This document shows positions 24,262 to 32,821 of a stretch of DNA of 64,000 nucleotides, in pieces (within the stretch, counting starts at the first letter, position 1; each line of letters starts with the position of its first letter). The stretch comes from an uncultured Spirochaetota bacterium (lineage in GTDB: Bacteria; Spirochaetota; Spirochaetia; Treponematales; Treponemataceae), in NCBI GenBank assembly GCA_944389415.1, contig CALXMF010000001.1, positions 654,654-718,653 of the forward strand. Direction: 5' to 3'. The position numbers and the translations under genes were made by a program. The notes below the pieces were generated by a model, which was given only the letters and a program-made list of their open reading frames with translations, was not told the origin of the DNA and made no database searches.

Positions 24262-25806
24262 GTGACTCCGAAAATTTGTCTTTGTTTAACAGGTAGTACG
24301 ATAGAAGAAGATTTGGCAATTTTAGATAAATATCGCAATTGGATTGATATTGCCGAGCTGCGTGTTGATCATCTGAGCAAAGATGAACGGCTCCAGATCC
24401 GTAAATTTCCTGCGCTTGCCGGTTTGCCGTGTATTCTGACGATACGGCGCACAATAGATGGAGGCAATTTTTCTGAAGGAGAAGCTGCCAGAACGTTGTT
24501 ATTTGCTCGTGGACTGGCTTTTGCTGATCAGGATTCCAGAAAGAACTTTGCGTATGTTGATTTTGAAGAAGATTTTCAGGTTCCCAGTCTGCAGGATGCG
24601 GCGTTCGCCTTTGGAACCAGAATTATCCGCAGTTATCATGATATGCAGAATCCTGTAGTAAATATTGCTGAACGAATGAAAAAAATGCGTATAACAGGAT
24701 ATGAAATTCCCAAAATTGCCTGCATGCCGCATTTTCTTACTGATGTACAGGTAATGTTTCATGAAGCGAGATCTCTGTCTGGGTTTGAACATATTCTGTG
24801 TGCCATGGGACCGTATGGATTAAGTACGCGAGTGCTCGCAGAACGGTTGGGATCTTTTTTAACATATACATCGCCTGCAGAAACGGCACAAAAATTATCA
24901 GAGCTCGGTCACATTGATCCTGTTCAGCTGAACGAGGTATATAATTTTCGAGGAATCGATGCAAAAACAAAAATTTGGGGTATAACAGGATATCCGCTTA
25001 CGATTACTCAGAGTCCGCAGCTGCATAATGCCGGCTATCGTAAACATGGTATGAATTCGGTATATATTCCAATTCGTGCAGAACATATCAGCGAAGCGCT
25101 TGATTTTGCCTGTGAACTGGATATAACAGGATTATCAGTTACTATTCCTCATAAAGAAAAAGTTCTTGAGGAATTGCAGACTGTATCGGCCTCTGTAGGT
25201 GAAATAGGGTCATGCAATACAATTATTCGTACGAACGAGGGTTGGAGAGGATTTAATACAGATGCAGGCGGTTTAACAGAGGCGTTAAAAGAATTTCTTA
25301 ATGTTGAGAATCTTCGGCATAAGAAAGTGTCGATTATTGGTGCAGGAGGCGCCGCGAGAGCTGCGGCGTATGCGGTACGACAGATGCGTGGCAGCGCATG
25401 TATTTTTAACAGAACTGTTTCCCGTGCGCGGTTTCTTGCAGAAGAATATAACTTTAAATGGGCACCGCTTGATGAATCGTCCATTTCTAAATTGGAACGG
25501 TACTCGGACCTCATTATACAGACTACATCTGTCGGAATGGGAAGGGAAGACTTACCGTCTGAAGAAAATGATCCTCTGTTTTTTTATAATTTTCATGGAC
25601 ATGAGGCTGTATATGATATTATTTATTCGCCAGCGATGACACCGCTTTTAACGAGGGCGAAGGAAGCAGGGTGTCTGATTTCAAATGGATTAAGTATGTT
25701 GCAGTATCAGGGATATATGCAATTTAAAATATTTACAGGAGTTGATTATGATGAACAGCATCCAACAGTCGGAGCAGAAAGTATTAGCCGCAAAAACAGC
25801 CGTTGA
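24262..25806 (+). CDS. aroDE: Bifunctional type I 3-dehydroquinate dehydratase / shikimate dehydrogenase
   Basis: Two consecutive shikimate-pathway enzymes are fused in 514 residues. The N-terminal half is class I AroD: ELRVDHL, IIRSYHDM (catalytic His) and KIACMPHF (Schiff-base Lys). The second half, from about residue 236, is AroE: IWGITGYPLTITQSPQLHN, LSVTIPHKEKV (catalytic Lys), NTDAGGL, and the NADP-binding GAGGAARAA. The start is a GTG preceded by GAGGAGA. The end overlaps rpiA by 59 bases in a different frame. It implies the organism makes aromatic amino acids, unlike the reduced T. pallidum. Confidence 0.96.
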   Translation: MTPKICLCLTGSTIEEDLAILDKYRNWIDIAELRVDHLSKDERLQIRKFPALAGLPCILTIRRTIDGGNFSEGEAARTLLFARGLAFADQDSRKNFAYVDFEEDFQVPSLQDAAFAFGTRIIRSYHDMQNPVVNIAERMKKMRITGYEIPKIACMPHFLTDVQVMFHEARSLSGFEHILCAMGPYGLSTRVLAERLGSFLTYTSPAETAQKLSELGHIDPVQLNEVYNFRGIDAKTKIWGITGYPLTITQSPQLHNAGYRKHGMNSVYIPIRAEHISEALDFACELDITGLSVTIPHKEKVLEELQTVSASVGEIGSCNTIIRTNEGWRGFNTDAGGLTEALKEFLNVENLRHKKVSIIGAGGAARAAAYAVRQMRGSACIFNRTVSRARFLAEEYNFKWAPLDESSISKLERYSDLIIQTTSVGMGREDLPSEENDPLFFYNFHGHEAVYDIIYSPAMTPLLTRAKEAGCLISNGLSMLQYQGYMQFKIFTGVDYDEQHPTVGAESISRKNSR

Positions 25807-26473
25807 AACCTTATTTGCAGAGGGTGCGATATTTTCCGGAATGAAGATTGGGCTTGGTACAGGCTCTACCGCTATGCCGGCAGTAGAAGCTGTTGCCGAG
25901 TTAGTTCGTACCGGCAAACTGACTGATATAAAAGCTGTTGTGACCAGCTTTCAGACATCAATTGTGTGTGAGCGTCTGGGCATTCCAGTATATTCGCTGA
26001 ATTCCGCCGCAATCGGCGGAGAACTTGATTTGGCAATAGATGGCGCTGATGAAATTGATCCTGAATGTCATTTAATTAAAGGCGGTGGTGCGGCGCTGCT
26101 GCTGGAAAAACTAGTTGAATATAATGCGCGCCGTCTTGTTATTGTTGCAGATTCCACAAAAGAGGTTTCGCATATAGGTACTGGTTTTGCACTACCGGTT
26201 GAAATAATTGGAGAAGCCCGTGTTTCTGTTATGCACGCCCTTCAGCAGCTGGGGGCTTCATGTGTGCTGCGTGAGGGTGTCAAAAAATGCGGGCCTGTAA
26301 TTACAGATAATGGTAATATGATACTGGACTGTCGTTGGCAGGAACCAATTGATCCCGCTAAAATGGAAATAGAAATAAATGGTATTGTTGGTGTGGTTGA
26401 AAACGGGTTGTTTACACGTATTCGGCCTACCGTTTTTATTGCTCATGGCGACGGTTCTGTAGAACAGCGGTAA
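25748..26473 (+). CDS. rpiA: Ribose-5-phosphate isomerase A
   Basis: Interconverts ribose 5-phosphate and ribulose 5-phosphate in the pentose phosphate pathway. The family motifs GLGTGSTAMPAV, DGADEIDPECHLIKGGGAALLLEK and the C-terminal GVVENGLF are present, with normal length (241 residues). The ATG at 25748 is spaced 7 bases from AGGAG; a TTG at 25742 is less likely. It begins 59 bases before the aroDE stop, and its own stop overlaps the MFS gene start by one base (TAATG). Confidence 0.96.
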   Translation: MMNSIQQSEQKVLAAKTAVETLFAEGAIFSGMKIGLGTGSTAMPAVEAVAELVRTGKLTDIKAVVTSFQTSIVCERLGIPVYSLNSAAIGGELDLAIDGADEIDPECHLIKGGGAALLLEKLVEYNARRLVIVADSTKEVSHIGTGFALPVEIIGEARVSVMHALQQLGASCVLREGVKKCGPVITDNGNMILDCRWQEPIDPAKMEIEINGIVGVVENGLFTRIRPTVFIAHGDGSVEQR

Positions 26474-27657
26474 TGCGTATTTCATATCGGCATACCTTAT
26501 ATGCCAGTTATATCGGGTATATCACGCAGGCTATTGTAAATAATCTGCCTCCGCTGCTTTTTATTTCTTTTATCAGGGATTTTTCAATTTCTGTTGATCA
26601 TATAGGTCTGCTGATCGCGGTAAATTTCTGTACTCAGATTGCTGTAGATATTTTCAGTGCCCGGTATGCTGACCGCATCGGTTACCGCAAAGTGATTGTG
26701 TTTGGTCATATCTGTTCTGTATTGGGGTTATGCTGTTTTGCTGTTCTTCCATTTATCATGCCGCCATTTATCGGACTTGTTATCGCGATCATGCTGAATG
26801 CGATTGGTGGCGGTATTATTGAAGTTTTGATAAGTCCGATAGTAGAAGCCTTGCCAGGTGATGAAAAAGCTGCTGCAATGAGTCTGCTGCATTCTTTCTA
26901 TTGTTGGGGGCATGTTGGTGTAGTTCTGTTATCTACTCTATTTTTTTCGATTGCCGGTATTGCTTCTTGGCGCTTTCTTCCGCTTCTTTGGGCTGTGGTT
27001 CCAATGCTGAACAGTTTGTTGTTTGCAAAAGTACCTTTGCGAACGCTTTCAGAACAATCTGGGAAAAACACAGATAAAACAATGTTCCGTTCTTCTGCAT
27101 TCTGGCTGCTGATTCTTCTTATGATTTGTTCTGCGGCATCTGAGCAAAGTATGTCACAGTGGTCATCTCTGTTTGCTGAAACAGGACTGCAAGTCTCAAA
27201 GACTCTTGGAGACTTATTTGGTCCCTGTCTTTTTGCATTTTTGATGGGGCTTTCCCGTTTACTGTATTCCAGATATACAGACAAAATAAGTATAGAGCGT
27301 GCGTTATTTGCCTCTGGTATCCTGTGTATACTAAGCTATCTGCTTGCAGTTTTTGCGCCGCATCCGCTGTTATCGTTGTGCGGCTGCGGATTATGTGGAT
27401 TTTCTGTTGGTATTATGTGGCCGGGAACATTCAGTCTGGGGGCTCGTATTTTTCCAGCCGGCGGAACAGTTATGTTTGCTTTATTTGCGTTTGCCGGTGA
27501 TTTCGGATGCGGCGGAGGGCCTGCTTTTGTCGGCTGGCTTTCATCATTGTCTGGAGATGGATTATCATTTGGACTGCTTATTGCTTCTGTATTCCCGTTT
27601 CTGCTGGTTGCCGGGGTTTCTGCTCTTGTCTGGCAAAGAAAACAGAGAATGCGCTGA
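26473..27657 (+). CDS. MFS transporter
   Basis: 394 residues with about twelve hydrophobic segments. The MFS loop 2-3 signature is present as ARYADRIGYRKVIVFG. The second half begins around residue 205, after a short charged cytoplasmic loop. The sequence resembles the sugar/small-solute branch (FucP/YfkF-like) of MFS, but the substrate cannot be assigned. It is translationally coupled to rpiA. It ends 33 bases from the convergent lacI-type gene. An inverted repeat (27665-27672 with 27701-27708) lies between them but lacks a T tract. Confidence 0.88.
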   Translation: MRISYRHTLYASYIGYITQAIVNNLPPLLFISFIRDFSISVDHIGLLIAVNFCTQIAVDIFSARYADRIGYRKVIVFGHICSVLGLCCFAVLPFIMPPFIGLVIAIMLNAIGGGIIEVLISPIVEALPGDEKAAAMSLLHSFYCWGHVGVVLLSTLFFSIAGIASWRFLPLLWAVVPMLNSLLFAKVPLRTLSEQSGKNTDKTMFRSSAFWLLILLMICSAASEQSMSQWSSLFAETGLQVSKTLGDLFGPCLFAFLMGLSRLLYSRYTDKISIERALFASGILCILSYLLAVFAPHPLLSLCGCGLCGFSVGIMWPGTFSLGARIFPAGGTVMFALFAFAGDFGCGGGPAFVGWLSSLSGDGLSFGLLIASVFPFLLVAGVSALVWQRKQRMR

Positions 27658-27690
27658 GTCTTGTTGCCGCAGACAGGGCTGGTTGCCTTG

Positions 27691-28677
27691 TTACAGCTGC
27701 GGCAGAGTTGTATCTCCTTCACGCAGATATACATCTATTTGCTGATGCAGTGTTACAGGCTGTTTTTTTACTAATGCGCAGACTGTTTCTGCAAGTTGCT
27801 GTGCAATGCGCGGTGTATTTTGTACTATACAGGTAAGCCTGAGAGAAGCTGTTTCCGTAATAAGACTGCCATCATATCCGATGATGCTGACATCGGTTGG
27901 TATGTGCGCACCGTGTTTTGCGTATGCTCTGAGACAGGCGCTTGCAACCATATCTGTTGAGAATATTCCATCAACATGCGGATATTCTTCATAAATATCT
28001 TCCGCAATATACAGATATGATTTAAAGTCAAAATCATTCCAGGGCATTTCGACACTGTCTATTTTTACACCGTATTCTCTACAGATACGTTCAAATTCCT
28101 GATGCCGCTCAAGAGAAGGGGTGGTGACTGTTTTTGTTCCCGCCAGCTGAAGCAGATGTTTCCTTCCTTCTTTAATCAACCGTTCAGCGGCAAGTCTTCC
28201 GCCTTTTTTATGATCAGAAGCAATACAGGGAATATTATTCCCCAGTACCCGGTCAAAACCAACTATCGGATCAGGTATTTTTTCATACTCTTCAATATCG
28301 AGTGAATGAGCTCCCATAACAATACCATCCATCATGTGCCGTCTGAGCATATCGAGAAATTCTCTTTCCCGTGTACTCTTTTGGGTAATATTACAGATGA
28401 GTGTTTTATAACCTTTGTCATAGAGCTCCATTTCCAGATGTCTTGCAACAAGTCCAAAAAACGGATGTGCGATATCAGGGATAAGAAAGCCGATGATGTT
28501 TGTTCTGTTTCTAAATAGATTACGAGCCATTTCGTTTGGGTGGTAGTCAAGTTCCATCATAGCTGCTTCTATCCGATCCCGTGTGTCCGGTGCGACATAT
28601 CCGGTATTATTCAGAACTCTTGAAACAGTGCCGACACCGACACCTGCATGCTTTGCAACATCTTTTATACTCGCCAC
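27691..28677 (-). CDS. LacI-family transcriptional repressor of the fructoside locus
   Basis: 328 residues. The N-terminal helix-turn-helix and hinge are classic LacI/GalR (IKDVAKHAGVGVGTVSRVLN ... ARNL), followed by a periplasmic-binding-protein-like effector domain (IIGFLIPDIAHPFF ... HVDGIFSTD ... SIIGYDGSL). It is divergent from the GH32 gene. The shared 163-base region holds three copies of a GGAAC-NN-GTTCC-type palindrome, the kind of symmetric operator this family binds, so this protein most likely represses the GH32-ABC operon and possibly itself. The inducer is probably a fructose-containing sugar (inference). Confidence 0.95.
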   Translation of the reverse strand: MASIKDVAKHAGVGVGTVSRVLNNTGYVAPDTRDRIEAAMMELDYHPNEMARNLFRNRTNIIGFLIPDIAHPFFGLVARHLEMELYDKGYKTLICNITQKSTREREFLDMLRRHMMDGIVMGAHSLDIEEYEKIPDPIVGFDRVLGNNIPCIASDHKKGGRLAAERLIKEGRKHLLQLAGTKTVTTPSLERHQEFERICREYGVKIDSVEMPWNDFDFKSYLYIAEDIYEEYPHVDGIFSTDMVASACLRAYAKHGAHIPTDVSIIGYDGSLITETASLRLTCIVQNTPRIAQQLAETVCALVKKQPVTLHQQIDVYLREGDTTLPQL

Positions 28678-28725
28678 AGTGATTTCCCCTTATTACACAG
28701 TATAACATATTTAGAAAAAAATATA

Positions 28726-28739
28726 AGGAACGGGTTCCA
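28726..28739. promoter_or_regulatory. LacI-type operator O1
   Basis: Contains GGAACGGGTTCC, an imperfect palindrome (GGAAC-GG-GTTCC). It is nearest the repressor gene, upstream of the GH32 promoter -35, so it could mediate looping or autoregulation. Confidence 0.65.
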
Positions 28740-28746
28740 TTTTTTA

Positions 28747-28775
28747 TTGACACAGATAAAAGAAAAAGATATTAT
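28747..28775 (+). promoter_or_regulatory. Sigma-70 promoter of the GH32-ABC operon
   Basis: TTGACA at 28747-28752, exactly 17 bases, then TATTAT at 28770-28775. The predicted start site (about 28782) falls at the left edge of operator O2. Confidence 0.85.
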
Positions 28776-28782
28776 TAACACA

Positions 28783-28796
28783 TGGAACCGATTCTA
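28783..28796. promoter_or_regulatory. LacI-type operator O2 at the transcription start
   Basis: TGGAACCGATTCTA is a two-mismatch version of the palindrome, centred about 8 bases after the predicted start site. A repressor bound here would block initiation. Confidence 0.65.
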
Positions 28797-28810
28797 TAAA
28801 GTAAATCGCA

Positions 28811-28830
28811 TATTGGAACCGGTTCCAATA
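28811..28830. promoter_or_regulatory. LacI-type operator O3, perfect palindrome
   Basis: A perfect 20-bp palindrome with core GGAACCGGTTCC. It is the best of the three sites and ends directly at the AAGGAG Shine-Dalgarno of the GH32 gene. Its centre is about 31 bp from that of O2, close to three helical turns. Confidence 0.75.
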
Positions 28831-28840
28831 AGGAGTATAT

Positions 28841-30496
28841 ATGACCTTCAAAGCTTCCCATTACAGAAAACTGGAAGTTTTAATAAGAACAGATGGCATA
28901 AATAAAACAGTTTCAGTTGATGGTGTCAGCCGCAGTACTGGTGTTCTTCAGTTTTGCCATTTTGTTTTTGATCTTGCGGAACAATCTGAACATACATTGC
29001 TTTTGCCGGATGATTTTATTGGATTGTGTTATCTCTCCGGCAGTGATGATATCCTTTCCAGAGGAATTACATTTATCGATTCGGATGGAAAATTATATTC
29101 TTGTGAGACTCTAGCTGGCAAATATGATACCCCGTATCGAGAACAATTTCACTTTGCAGCTTTTGCAGGATGGATGAACGATCCTAACGGATTATGTTTT
29201 TTTAATGGCTATTATCATCTATTTTATCAGGCAAATCCATTTGGGCAGCAATGGGATACCATGTTTTGGGGACATGCTGTCAGTCGTGATTTAGTTCATT
29301 GGACACATTTGCCGTTTGTTTTTTTTCCTCAGCCAGAGTTATCTTTTGATAAATCATATGTTGGCGGCGCGTTTTCCGGCAGCGCTGTAGTATATAACGG
29401 GTTGATGCATATCTTTTTAACGCGTCATTTTGCAGAGCAGAGCAGTAACGACACTCCATTCGAATATCAGAATACTGCGGTATCAAGCGATGGCGTATCA
29501 GTTGCAGGAGAACATTCTGTTATCCCGGTGTTCCCAGCCCGTGCTTCTCATAATTTTAGAGATCCGAAAGTTGAATATATCAATGGTCGATGGTATATGG
29601 TTCTTGGCAGCTGCTATGATGATGTACCCTCTGTTCTGTTGTATACATCGCCGGATCTTGAGAATTGGACATTCTGCGGACGGCTTTTCAGTGATACTGA
29701 ACAAGATGGAAATACAGTAGAGTGTCCTGATTTTTTTCAGCTGGATGGTGCATATGTGCTTTCCTATTCGCTGCAACCGCGGCAGGCCGTTTCCCGCAAA
29801 TTTATTCGCATGAGGTATTGTATCGGCAGTTTTGATGGTACTTTGCTGGAATCAGCTTGTTCAGGTATCTGTGATTTCGGACCTGATTATTACGCTGCCC
29901 AGTCTTTTTCACGGGACGGACGGCGGATTGTGATTGGATGGCTGAACGACTATTATCTGGAACATATAACAGTCCCCGGCGGTGTAAATGGCAGTATGAG
30001 TCTGCCTCGTGAATTGCATATTAAAAATAATAAATTATATCAAATACCAGTAAAAGAAATTCAGACGCTTGTGGGAGATGTGTATCAGCTTTCTGAAAAT
30101 GACGGGTGTTTGCACTGCACAGTACCAGGGAGTTCAGCTCGAATCAGATGTACGCTTTCGCAGAGTACCGATTTTGTGATTGATCTTGGACGAGGTGTAT
30201 CGCCTGATGAAAGTGAAACTGGTATTTCATTTATCTGTGAAAATGGCTGTATCCGTTTGCAGACGCAAGGACTGCCCAGCTCATCTCATGCGTTCATCGC
30301 GCCTGTAGCTGAGATTCATTCATTTGAAATCTATATAGACCGCAGGAGTGTTGAAGTTTTTATAAATGACGGCGAAGCTGTTGGTACAAAACTGTTTTAC
30401 CGCAGCGGTAAAGACAGTGTGATAACAGCGCGTTTTGAGAACAGAGATACTGTAACAACATTTGAAATTGCTGCCATGCGTTCTATTTGGCAGTAA
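28841..30496 (+). CDS. GH32 beta-fructofuranosidase (sucrose/fructo-oligosaccharide hydrolase)
   Basis: Cleaves terminal fructosyl residues. The GH32 catalytic set is intact: WMNDPNG with nucleophile Asp114, FRDPK with transition-state-stabilising Asp241, and ECPDF with acid/base Glu294. A C-terminal beta-sandwich follows (about 395-551). An N-terminal extension of about 100 residues precedes the usual start of the catalytic domain and is not recognised. There is no signal peptide, so it should act in the cytoplasm on imported sugar. It is the first gene of an operon with a binding-protein ABC importer and is controlled by the divergent LacI protein. Confidence 0.95.
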   Translation: MTFKASHYRKLEVLIRTDGINKTVSVDGVSRSTGVLQFCHFVFDLAEQSEHTLLLPDDFIGLCYLSGSDDILSRGITFIDSDGKLYSCETLAGKYDTPYREQFHFAAFAGWMNDPNGLCFFNGYYHLFYQANPFGQQWDTMFWGHAVSRDLVHWTHLPFVFFPQPELSFDKSYVGGAFSGSAVVYNGLMHIFLTRHFAEQSSNDTPFEYQNTAVSSDGVSVAGEHSVIPVFPARASHNFRDPKVEYINGRWYMVLGSCYDDVPSVLLYTSPDLENWTFCGRLFSDTEQDGNTVECPDFFQLDGAYVLSYSLQPRQAVSRKFIRMRYCIGSFDGTLLESACSGICDFGPDYYAAQSFSRDGRRIVIGWLNDYYLEHITVPGGVNGSMSLPRELHIKNNKLYQIPVKEIQTLVGDVYQLSENDGCLHCTVPGSSARIRCTLSQSTDFVIDLGRGVSPDESETGISFICENGCIRLQTQGLPSSSHAFIAPVAEIHSFEIYIDRRSVEVFINDGEAVGTKLFYRSGKDSVITARFENRDTVTTFEIAAMRSIWQ

Positions 30497-30546
30497 GTAT
30501 ATTTAGGAGGACTTTATGAAATCATTTAAAAGGGCCGGAAAGGGAT

Positions 30547-31818
30547 TTGTGCTTTCAGCTGGCTGCTGGCATGACGCTGCTCACCGGTATTTCTGGCTGT
30601 AGTAAATCTTCAGAAACTGCTAAAGACGGTCCGGTAACAGTTACTATCTGGCGTCCGCAGGATCAGGAAGAAATTGAGAAGTGGTATGAAGAGAAGATTG
30701 CCGAATTTAATGCTGCTCATGAAGGGCAGATTGTTCTGAAACAGGAAGTCATCATTCGCGCAAATTCATTTGCTTATGAAGATAAAGTAAACGCAGCTGT
30801 CACTACTAACACTCTGCCTGATATTCTGATGGTTGACGGTCCAAATATTTCAAACTACGCAGAGAATGGCATTATTGTGCCAATTGATGAATATATCAGT
30901 GCCGAAGATAAGGCGGATTTTCTTGATTCGACGATTACGCAGAATACTTACGATGGTAAATTATATTGTGTCGCAAACACAGAAAGCAGTGTCGCCTTGT
31001 ATTTTAACAAAAAAATGTGCGATGAAGCTGGTATTGTACCTCCCACGACATTAGAAGATGCATGGACATGGGATGAGTTTTATGAGGCTGCGAAAAAACT
31101 GACAAAGCCAGGTGTTTCAGGCGCAAATATTATTATGGATAAGGGTGAAGGTATCCCGTATGTGTTGGAGCAGTTCTGGATTTCCAACGGCACTGATTTT
31201 GTAAGTGCTGATGGTTCAAAAGCTGATGGATATGTAAACAGTCCAGAAGGTATTGAAGCAGCATCTTATCTGAATCGGTTTATTCAGGAGAAAATCGCTG
31301 ATATTGATCCTATAAATTACGCGTTCCATACCGGAAAATGTGCTCTTCTGCTGGGCGGCTGCTGGGAAGTTTCTGTGCTGAATTCACAATATCCTGATCT
31401 TGAATATGGAATTACTTATTTCCCCGTTGCTCCGGGAGGCAAAGCGACATCTCCGACTGGTGACTGGTCATATGGTATTACTAAAAATGCGCAGAACATG
31501 GAAGCTGCTGCGGAAGCATTAAACTGGCTGACAAATCGCGAAAACGCCGCAGCCTATGCGCGCGCGATAGCAAAACCGCCTGCACGGAAGTCAGGTTTTG
31601 AAATGCTGACCGAATTTAATGAGTATCCGCAATCAGTATTCAAAGAACAACTGCTGAATACTGGTACTCCCCGTCCCAGAACACCAAGCTATACAGTGCT
31701 TTCCCCGCGCTTTTCAGAAGCGATGATGAATATCTTTACAGGCGCTGATATTAAGGAAAGTCTTGATGCGGTCGCAAAAGCGGTAGATGATGATTACAAC
31801 CGAAATTATGGTGAATAA
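30547..31818 (+). CDS. ABC sugar-binding lipoprotein, signal peptide apparently frameshifted
   Basis: The body is a family 1 extracellular solute-binding protein (VTVTIWRPQDQEEIEKWYEEKI ... GALNWLTNR-like C-terminus) that would deliver oligosaccharide to the adjacent permeases. The lipobox GISGC is present. However, the only ATG with a strong Shine-Dalgarno (AGGAGG, ATG at 30516) is in another frame. It reads MKSFKRAGKGFVLSAG and stops at 30602. Skipping one base near 30551-30555 (a TTT run) would join it to LAAGMTLLTGISGC and give a perfect lipoprotein signal peptide. The start given is a TTG in the lipobox frame; the true gene probably begins at 30516 with a one-base frameshift or sequence error. 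Confidence 0.75.
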   Translation: MCFQLAAGMTLLTGISGCSKSSETAKDGPVTVTIWRPQDQEEIEKWYEEKIAEFNAAHEGQIVLKQEVIIRANSFAYEDKVNAAVTTNTLPDILMVDGPNISNYAENGIIVPIDEYISAEDKADFLDSTITQNTYDGKLYCVANTESSVALYFNKKMCDEAGIVPPTTLEDAWTWDEFYEAAKKLTKPGVSGANIIMDKGEGIPYVLEQFWISNGTDFVSADGSKADGYVNSPEGIEAASYLNRFIQEKIADIDPINYAFHTGKCALLLGGCWEVSVLNSQYPDLEYGITYFPVAPGGKATSPTGDWSYGITKNAQNMEAAAEALNWLTNRENAAAYARAIAKPPARKSGFEMLTEFNEYPQSVFKEQLLNTGTPRPRTPSYTVLSPRFSEAMMNIFTGADIKESLDAVAKAVDDDYNRNYGE

Positions 31819-31830
31819 ATAAGTCGGAAG

Positions 31831-31880
31831 ATACTGAGGGAAATGGCATTTAGTGGTGTTTGTGCCAATCCCCTCAGTAT
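31831..31880 (+). promoter_or_regulatory. Intercistronic stem-loop between binding protein and permeases
   Basis: A perfect 10-bp stem (ATACTGAGGG with CCCTCAGTAT), continued by an inner 5-bp stem (TGGCA/TGCCA) and a 14-base loop. No T tract follows. It is therefore more likely an mRNA-stabilising or partial-attenuation element, raising binding protein over permease, than a full terminator. Confidence 0.65.
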
Positions 31881-31917
31881 TCCCGTATCTCTGTTTGCTT
31901 GAACAAGGAGATATACA

Positions 31918-32811
31918 ATGAAATTTCAGGACAAGTTATCCCCAAAGTCTCAGGAACTGATTACCGCCTATATATTTGTTGTGCCTGCAATTGCGCTGCT
32001 TGTGCTGTTTCTGATTGTTCCTGCACTCACTTCTGTTGGGTATTCTTTTACAAACTATAATATTATGCGTCCTGACCGGATAAAAATCAATGGTGTTGAT
32101 AATTATATCCGGTTGTTTCAGGATCCGGAATTTATTGGTTCGATAGGCAATACAATATATTTTACGGTTGCTGTAGTTATTTTTCAGTGCGCTCTTGCGC
32201 TGGCTCTTGCGCTGCTTATTCGGCACAATCTGCGGGGCGTTGGAATTTTCCGTGCGGCGTATTTCAGTCCAATGGTAACAAGTATGGTTGTAATTGCGAT
32301 ATTGTGGACCATCTTGTACAATCCCAACCCGTCGCAGGGATTGATAAACGCATTGCTGGTTAAGCTGGGTATGGAACCAGTGAGTTTTTTGCGGGATCCA
32401 GAAACCGCGATGAATTCTATTATATTCATGTCTGGCTGGCAGGCTGCGGGATATCAAATGATGATCTTTCTTGCGGGGCTTCAGGCGATACCCGCTGAGC
32501 AATATGAGGCTGCGTCTATAGACGGGTGCGGTAAATTTCAGCAGTTTTTGCATGTAACGCTTCCGGGGCTCAGGAATGTCACAAAATATGTGATCATGAT
32601 TACTACTATTCAGGCTATGAAACTGTTTACTCAGCCCTATATTATGACACAAGGCGGTCCGCAAAATAAAACCCGTACACTAGTATATTATATATATCAG
32701 CAAGGTATTCAGAATCGTGATTTTGGATATGCCTGTTCTGCAGCTGTTATCTTCTTTGTTATAGTAGTCGCGCTGTCATTCGCGCTGAAGAAAGTAATAC
32801 GGGCTGACTAA
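31918..32811 (+). CDS. ABC sugar transporter permease, MalF/UgpA type
   Basis: A 297-residue inner-membrane protein with six hydrophobic segments. The MalF-type EAA loop is present (EQYEAASIDGCGKFQQFLHVTLPGL), which contacts the ATPase. It is preceded by AAGGAGATATACA-type ribosome binding sequence. It follows the stem-loop after the binding-protein gene and is followed 10 bases later by the second permease. With the GH32 enzyme, it likely imports sucrose or short fructans. Confidence 0.95.
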   Translation: MKFQDKLSPKSQELITAYIFVVPAIALLVLFLIVPALTSVGYSFTNYNIMRPDRIKINGVDNYIRLFQDPEFIGSIGNTIYFTVAVVIFQCALALALALLIRHNLRGVGIFRAAYFSPMVTSMVVIAILWTILYNPNPSQGLINALLVKLGMEPVSFLRDPETAMNSIIFMSGWQAAGYQMMIFLAGLQAIPAEQYEAASIDGCGKFQQFLHVTLPGLRNVTKYVIMITTIQAMKLFTQPYIMTQGGPQNKTRTLVYYIYQQGIQNRDFGYACSAAVIFFVIVVALSFALKKVIRAD

Positions 32812-32821
32812 GGAGGAAACA

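Noticed and set aside
27344..27836. Overlapping Cys-rich frames near the MFS transporter end
   Set aside because: These are out-of-frame readings of the MFS and LacI-type genes without ribosome sites.
31936..32664. A 242-codon minus-strand frame opposite the MalF-type permease
   Set aside because: Composition is rich in Arg, His, Asn and Tyr, as expected for an antisense shadow of a membrane protein gene. The plus-strand permease is certain.
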